The notes beneath the pieces are model-generated. The model was not told the DNA's origin, did no database searches, and was given only the letters and a program-made list of their open reading frames with translations. Source: Fragilaria crotonensis (lineage: Eukaryota; Bacillariophyta; Fragilariophyceae; Fragilariales; Fragilariaceae). Taken from it: a stretch of DNA of 48,771 bases. The translations under genes and the position numbers were made by a program. The stretch lies in contig JAKSYS010000490.1 of assembly GCA_022925895.1 (NCBI GenBank), positions 1-48,771 on the forward strand, in the 5' to 3' direction. Shown one piece after another: positions 43,166 to 48,771 of the stretch. Every line of letters begins with the position of its first letter. Positions within the stretch are counted from its first letter, which is position 1.

Positions 43166-44086
43166 TCATTCGACGTCCTCGTCATCGAAGTCATCGCTGT
43201 ACGCGTCCAAATGGTCATAGCTTTCCATCATCCCAAGGTCAACAAGCATCGTATAGACTCGTTCTGACTCATCAGGGATGGCTTCATACTTGGACTTGAT
43301 GGACAACAGAGCACTTTTTGACTTTGGCTGTTGTCGCATCAATCTAACGTCAAGAGGGAGTTCATCTTCGCCTCGGAGGTCTGGGAAGAATCCATGACAA
43401 TCAAACACGTTGTTGACGATTTTCATCTTGTCTTCTTTAGAATACCCTGGTTCAACCGGTATCTCACCAGATTTGGGTGACAGGGCAGTTCTAAACTGAG
43501 AGGCCTTCTGCACTGGGTTTTCCTTTTTGACTGAGCGTACAAGTACTTTCTCCTCTGCATCTTTAACCTTCTCCAAAAGGTTTGCGATGAGTTTCTTCTG
43601 TTTCATCACAGCATCGCCGCTAACATCGTCGACAACCGGTGGTGATTCCTGTGTTTCAATTGACGAAGATTCGTCGCTTTCTTTCGGGTCCACTTTTTCT
43701 CCGCGTTTAAGGATGTATTTGGCAACGACTGCACCGGCTCCGCCAGCGGCGACAACGGCAGTTGCAGCTTTGATGTCCTGGGTCCCAACTGTTTCATCAG
43801 GAATTTCACTCTGAAAAGCCATCGGCGGGACACTAGCAGCAACAGATGCTTCCGAGGGACGAGGTAGTCGAAATGCCACAGAGGCCAACGCGACCGCAGC
43901 AACGTGTCTTTTCCAAGTCTTACCCGTACGCCGGATTCGGCGTCCGAATCCACCATGATCATCCTCGGCGGCAACGTCAGTTGGCCCTTTGGCCGCCAAG
44001 ACGATTCCTTGTTTGGAAAGAGGCGATGGAGAAAATGCCTGCGACGTGGCACATAGCGCGGCCACTACAATCGACGCTATTCTCAT
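43166..44086 (-). CDS. plastid protein with lumen-type second signal, unrecognised
   Basis: A 306-aa single-exon protein. MRIASIVVAALCATSQAF-SPSP is a signal peptide with the plastid Phe junction (Phe18). A twin-Arg-containing basic stretch (RRIRRTGKTWKR, about 49-60), a hydrophobic run (VAAVALASVAF) and SEA-S follow, again a thylakoid-type second signal. A hydrophobic segment VVAAGGAGAVVAKYIL lies at about 112-127. The rest is soluble, with an acidic C-terminus (YSDDFDDEDVE). Its stop is 107 bp from that of the convergent 914-aa gene, whose product has the same targeting layout, so the two may share a compartment. No family is recognised. Confidence 0.85.
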   Translation of the reverse strand: MRIASIVVAALCATSQAFSPSPLSKQGIVLAAKGPTDVAAEDDHGGFGRRIRRTGKTWKRHVAAVALASVAFRLPRPSEASVAASVPPMAFQSEIPDETVGTQDIKAATAVVAAGGAGAVVAKYILKRGEKVDPKESDESSSIETQESPPVVDDVSGDAVMKQKKLIANLLEKVKDAEEKVLVRSVKKENPVQKASQFRTALSPKSGEIPVEPGYSKEDKMKIVNNVFDCHGFFPDLRGEDELPLDVRLMRQQPKSKSALLSIKSKYEAIPDESERVYTMLVDLGMMESYDHLDAYSDDFDDEDVE

Positions 44087-44852
44087 GGTAAAGGGTCAAG
44101 ATTCAATATATATAATATATGTAAGGTCCAAGAAGCTTACCAGGCCGAAAGAGGAAAGAAGTGAGCTAAAATATAAAATTGTTTCGGTTCGGTAAACGTA
44201 CGTCACAGAGACACCGACGCACACACTCGACACTCGACACTCGGCACCCCACCTCTGATGAAGAGAGTATGGGATACAGTAGCAACTGCTCTAATACTAC
44301 AGTACATGTTAGAGTATGAGTACAGTAACGAGTAGTAGAAGTACCAATACTGGAGTACGAGCATTTGATAACTCGGAGTTGCTGGTATTGTAAACTGTAC
44401 TGGACTACGTAGACTGTAATTCGAAGACTTCATGCTGTGTATGTATATAAAATCATACACGCATACTATTATATGCATGCATACACAGTTGGAAGGAGGC
44501 GCAAGCACCAGTGCATATGTAGTAAGCAATCATCTGATTTCTGTGCAGAGCAAACCAGCCGTCCGTTCACACTTCTGGAGAAACGAGAAAGTACTCAAGA
44601 GAGTCTCCAGTCGACCTAGTCTATTGTACTTGAGACTTCTCTTTAGAGTCGCTGGTCCCTGTTTGGCCATTTCAGCATGCGGAGTATGGGATTAATGCCA
44701 TGAGCAGTGTGGGTTCGCTATCGTTCGTTCCGTTGATCGCCTGACTCGATTCGTATACAAGGGTTCTTCAACTTATGCTCCACAAAGGAGTGATCGCGCT
44801 TAGCAGCTCGACTTCTGACGCAAAACAGTGCAGTACGTGCGCATCCCGAATA
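44087..44852. other. intergenic DNA, no gene seen
   Basis: Non-coding, with an AT-rich ATATATATAATATAT tract just upstream of the 306-aa gene (about 44106-44120), where a TATA-like element could lie, and GTAC clusters at 44300-44400. Confidence 0.45.
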
Positions 44853-45867
44853 TCATGCCTTTCTAAGGATCGCAAACAAAGTCCGCTTCACCCCTGGGTG
44901 CGTTACACCCTCGACCGCGTCGCCACATCGAGGTGGAAGAATAGCAACGCCCTTATAGTTTGTCAAATAGTTTGCCAAGAAAGCTTGCATCAGTTGAATG
45001 GGATGGCATGTGTCACTGGTCTGCAGCATTGTTTCCTGGGCAAAGCTCTCTCCAAAAATCAAAATTCCTCCTGGTTTGAGGGCTTGGTAGGCGTTGCTCA
45101 GCACCACGACAGCGTTATAGCAGTGTTCCAGTGTGTTGACTAGAATGACAGTGTCATAGCGACGGACAGGCAACGGATCTTCGCCCCCTGCGGCAATTAG
45201 TGTGGTTGGGATACGTACTCCGTTCACCACAAGATATCTGTCGGGATAGCTTGTTTTGATCTTTCGGTTTTTGATGTATTCTTCAATCAAGGGATCCAGC
45301 AATGTAACATGGCTAACTCGCCGATCGGGTTGATTTTCCAGGATCAGCTTTGTCTTCGTGAATGGTCCTGCACCGATTTCCAAGATATCACCAAGATAGC
45401 GTGGAAGCCCACGAAAACGTTCAAACGCAACCACTTGGTCCTGGTTGCGCACAGGAATAGAAGTAGTTTCCCAGAAGCCTGTCTCACAGGAAAATGCTTG
45501 CTGTTGTCGCTCCTAGATGCCACTCGGAATCTGCCCACATCTCGTACATTCCAACAGACATCAGGATTGGGATCAAATTCGCACTTGGTGCGGCGAGGAA
45601 CGCGTTTATTGCAGCTCTCCCTTCGTAACCTGGGTCGCAAATGCACGCATAGATCAGGTATGAACCATGGCTGCCACAAGAGTGATTTGCAGCTGTTGTC
45701 GTCGACTCCGTCCCTCCAGTGACGACTTCCGTTCTCAACGTGGGATTTGGATTCAAGACACGGAGTGTGTTCAGCAAAGTCAGAGAAAGTGACATGGCAA
45801 GGAACACTAACATGACATTCCTTCCGCAAATCAACTTTACCATTCTGCATTTATTGTCACATTGCAT
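44853..45867 (-). CDS. type II membrane protein with EGF-like module and SAM-dependent methyltransferase domain
   Basis: Start MQCDNKCRMVKLICG (Met codon 45865-45867) is followed by a signal-anchor helix (about 17-34). An EGF-like module comes next (Cys64, Cys75, Cys77, CICDPGYEG, about 62-100), then a class-I methyltransferase domain with motif I DILEIGAGPF (about 161-170) and VNTLEH (about 248). The frame breaks twice: at CCC 45619-45621 (GGG in the gene) and at AAAA 45491-45494 (TTTT). One base restored at each site joins all parts into 338 aa with extra Cys residues (SCNKRVPRRTKC, HFSCETGFWE) that complete the EGF-like part. The predicted topology puts the catalytic domain in the secretory lumen or outside the cell. 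Substrate unknown. The methyltransferase call is good; the fusion relies on the two corrections. Confidence 0.72.
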
Positions 45868-46981
45868 GCGATAGGAATGGCCGCGATCCGCGATGCTGAA
45901 TTCGCAGCGATCGTCATGTGGTGATGAGGGATTGTCAGGTGTCCATAAATCACCTCCTATATTCGCACCTCGCAAGAAAATTCTGATAACTCCGACCTAC
46001 TGTACTTGCACCTGTGGAACACTACGGAGAACACGAACTCTGAACTCCGAAAATATCCAACGCAAAAGCTATGGCAATGTTTTTGTCTTGGAATGAAGGC
46101 TGCAACTTTAAAGCTCCATTGAGAGCATCCCTTTCCTTGTTCACACTGGTGTTCTTGCATTTGGAAGTCCCATTAGAATCAACAATGCAAGCTCCAAGAA
46201 TTCTGCATGCTTTGAGACACTTTCCAATTTTGCAATTATTTGGCTTGACTGGATTTGACTTAGAGAATGACCGCCACACAGAAGCTTGCAAGTCATGGGA
46301 TTAAACTTTGCAGTTTTGGAAGTGTTGGGATTTAATAGAAGCACAACGCATTCCTCATGAAGTTCTTGTCACCACTAAAAGTAAAATTCATTGCACGGAT
46401 GATAGTGCTAGCGAGTGTCTTCGGGCAGTCGAAGTATTGAATGACCCACAATTGGTGACACCAAGATTCCTGCAGAGTTGGCGAAGGTGATTAGCGATTG
46501 GAGCTTTAGATCGAACAATGTTTCATGATTGTTGCCTATAACTATGACAGTCTGAACTTCAAGGAACTCTGCTCTGAAGTTCTTGCTCTTTGGGTTTGAG
46601 TCAATGTTCAGGCCACTCAACTTTTGACCTGTCCTCGTCGGTCACACAATCACATAGGCCAGTTCACATGGGAATTAGTCATTATATTTTCTTTTGATGC
46701 TGGAGGGCTTCGGATGTTCGTCAGCAGTGGTTGGAGAAAATGAAGAATGAATGAGAGGCGTGCGAGAGACAGCTGCAGTTTGTTAGCGTTAAAAGTTAAA
46801 AAACAACGAGTTTGCGAAGGTGGTTGCGAAGAAGCCTCGCATCGATGAGGATGAAAATTCGACGCCATACTTTGGTTCAAGCCACGTCTGCACTTTTTTA
46901 CCAATTGCTCTATCAATAAGAACGACTCTCGGATCTAACATAATGTTTGAAGCCGGTAGTAAGCTGCGCTGCTTATTATAG
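45868..46981. other. intergenic DNA, possibly decayed repeat
   Basis: AT-rich, with several short overlapping frames that I cannot assign; the texture resembles the decayed repeat DNA at 600-2200. A short inverted repeat around CTGAACTTCAAGGAAC / CTCTGAAGTTC lies at about 46553-46582. No gene is supported. Confidence 0.35.
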
Positions 46982-48689
46982 CTAACGATTTAGATGACGC
47001 TCCAAGACTTGGTCCATGTCCAAAACATCGGGCGAGCCCAGCGCCCTCCAACATGTCACGTGTACCAACATCTGTTCAGTATCGTTCATGGCGGTGTCAT
47101 CCATCACAACAATCATTTCCTTGCAATTCTTGTACTTGTAGATGCCATCGTCATTGTCGAAAAACATCTTAAAGTTCAAATCACATATAGCACATCGATC
47201 TTGAGTCTCATCTGCTGGGCAGGTGAAGGATTCGGGATCAGCTACTTCGGGAGTGGAAGAAATCGTAGCATTTGTGGTTCCCATGGCTGCGCTCGCCACT
47301 GCGTCTGCTTCCGAAATCTCTCCCGTCCAAATTGCATCGTCTTGGAACCAACCCCGTTCCTCCGTTCGTTCGATGGACTTTTCCAACTGATTCTTCTTGA
47401 AGAGGTAGTCCAGGTGTTTCGAGAGCTCTGATTGTGTTTTGAAGCGACGACCATCCACAGAACTCTTAAATGGGAGACCAACTTCGTACAAACCGGAAAC
47501 AATAGATAAATCCTTTCGTTTTACACCTTCGTTTGTAAAGAGCTTCGGATCAATCCCGCCGTAGATGGAAGAAATAGTTGCTGTCGTTATCGTCAACTCC
47601 TTCGCGCTTTGAGCTTCTTGCTCCTCTAGCGATTTCATGGCCGTCTCCAAGCACGAGGCGGTTGCTCCTGCTGCAGCTAACGATGCTGTCATAACGATTG
47701 CCTCCTGCTGCGAATAGAGGGCAGTCGAGGCAGGAATGTTCACAACCATATCCTCAGTGACTGAACCAACTCATTTGCATTCATATTCTTTAACGATGGC
47801 TTATCCCATTCATCCATCCACTCGCGAGATCGATGGATTGTAAAATGAGACCGCGTTTCTGTAAAGAAGACGGGAGTCTCATCGACGATCACAAGCGGAG
47901 CAGTGCCCGTGATGCCGGTCGTTAACGCATGACCTGAACTGAGCATGGCTTCGGCCTGTTGTCTGATGCTTTGCAACAGATCCGGATTGATTTCTGCTAA
48001 GCGCTCCAGTGAAACCTTTTCAAGTTCATTTGTCACCTCAGACTGGACTTCATCGAGAAGTTGCTGCATTTGGCGTTTTAGCGCCCCAGAAGCGAGGACG
48101 CTCCCAGGGTTGCCACCAGTTGTTTCTGCTTGAAACTTAGCAAGTCCAGAGTTGGTAAGAAAGCACGACCCAATCTGTTTCCAACTCGACTCAGGGAAGA
48201 TTCCTACATCACGCCAAATTTTCCAGACTCGTTCCAAAGTATCGCGAGCCTTGCCAGAGGGCAACCTGTCGTACAGCAATGGCACCCAATGTTTCGCATC
48301 CTCCTCGATCATGGAGGTATAGTATCCCTTACAATTTTTCAAAATACTGTCGATAGCCATGAGGAGCGGAATTTTTCGATCAATGGAGACACCGTCGTCG
48401 ACCAAAGGTTTGCGCAAACATTGATACACGGCATCTGCACCAACCTTGGATTCTGCGTAGTCTTCAGCGATCGTCGATAGCGAGTTAACGGTAAGCTTTT
48501 CCTGAATCAACGATATTGTGAGCTGCACGAAGCAACAAGAAATGAATCTGAAACAAAGCGAATAATCTCAATGGAGGAACTTACCTGCGTCCCGAGGGCT
48601 TCAACTAACTCAGCATATTCAATCAGTTGCGTTTCATCCATAATCTCGTCTTCCTCGATAGCAATCACCTCTCCTTCCGTCATCATCAT
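46982..48689 (-). CDS. PCF11: Pcf11, cleavage and polyadenylation / transcription termination factor
   Basis: Pcf11 binds the RNA polymerase II CTD and bridges the 3'-end cleavage complex to terminating polymerase. Exon 1 is 48585-48689 (35 codons from the first Met of MMMTEGEV), exon 2 is 46982-48522 (62-bp GT-AG intron, phase 0), giving 548 aa. The CTD-interaction domain covers about 35-145 (IAEDYAESK, KIPLLMAIDSILKN, RVWKIWRDVGIFP). The C-terminal part has the two Pcf11 zinc-finger regions: one Cys-poor (LPFKSSVDGRRFKTQSELSK followed by HLDYLF and GWFQDDAIW) and one with C-A-I-C ... H-V-T-C. The frame shifts once by a missing base at about 47750-47765, between a Clp1-type linker and the zinc-finger half; homology on both sides shows one gene. 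It is shorter than the animal protein. Confidence 0.88.
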
Positions 48690-48771
48690 TTTATTTCTAT
48701 AGAGAAGCGGAGAGGTGAAGGTGTATTTAAAGAAGCACGACAAGTTCCGTGTTCTCGGAAGGAGAGGTGAA

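Noticed and set aside
46860..46945. tRNA-like segment on the minus strand (GATAGAGCAATTGGTAAA)
   Set aside because: It resembles a D-arm by chance; no T-loop (GGTTCGA) or acceptor pairing at the right spacing.

Overview
The window looks like a nuclear contig from a diatom or a close photosynthetic stramenopile. Four predicted proteins begin with a signal peptide followed by an 'ASAFAP'-type junction with Phe at +1 (FG-FAP in ArgJ, KAFAP in a TerC protein, QAFSP and DSFQP in two others). That is the usual bipartite presequence of secondary red plastids. Genes have none to two short GT-AG introns (about 70-240 bp), lie on both strands, and several pairs meet tail to tail only 12-110 bp apart. 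Genes are separated by 0.2-1.4 kb of AT-rich DNA unusually dense in GTAC-cored palindromes.

Layout. 1-4.5 kb: decayed repeat DNA with a possible Ulp1-protease remnant and a 47-bp tandem repeat. 5.0-7.5 kb: plastid ArgJ (arginine synthesis) facing a charged coiled-coil protein. 8.5-9.4 kb: a Thr/Ser/Val-rich repetitive reading frame and a possible LTR trace. 9.4-14.8 kb: a Vms1/ANKZF1 ribosome-rescue hydrolase, a small three-exon CoA-binding protein, and a lipid-anchored PP2C phosphatase fused to two cyclic-nucleotide-binding domains. 16.2-21.5 kb: a Helitron coding for a Rep/helicase whose N-terminus contains eight 99-bp repeats. 22.4-23.2 kb: a 733-bp element with perfect 33-bp inverted termini. 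23.8-26.1 kb: an RBBP6/Mpe1-type DWNN + RING/U-box protein. 27.3-28.5 kb: a plastid TerC membrane protein. 28.7-29.4 kb: a prenylated UBL3/MUB protein. 30.6-34.9 kb: two unrecognised membrane proteins. 35.3-37.8 kb: a UBL protein with a Tudor/chromo-barrel-like segment. 39.1-39.7 kb: a second CoA-binding paralogue with the same exon structure. 40.3-44.1 kb: two convergent plastid proteins, both apparently routed to thylakoid lumen or membrane. 44.9-45.9 kb: a membrane-anchored EGF-like + methyltransferase protein. 47.0-48.7 kb: Pcf11.

The genes are mostly unrelated housekeeping functions. RBBP6/Mpe1 and Pcf11 both belong to the mRNA 3'-end cleavage machinery, and UBL3, the UBL-Tudor protein and RBBP6 all carry ubiquitin-like folds; this may be coincidence.

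The most consequential observation is technical or evolutionary. Nearly every broken reading frame, in the Helitron and in at least three host genes, is explained by one missing base in a short homopolymer. I therefore treat those host genes as probably functional. The most unusual proteins are the EGF/methyltransferase fusion, the kinase-less PP2C-CNBD-CNBD protein and the UBL-Tudor-like protein. I found no CRISPR array, rRNA or tRNA.
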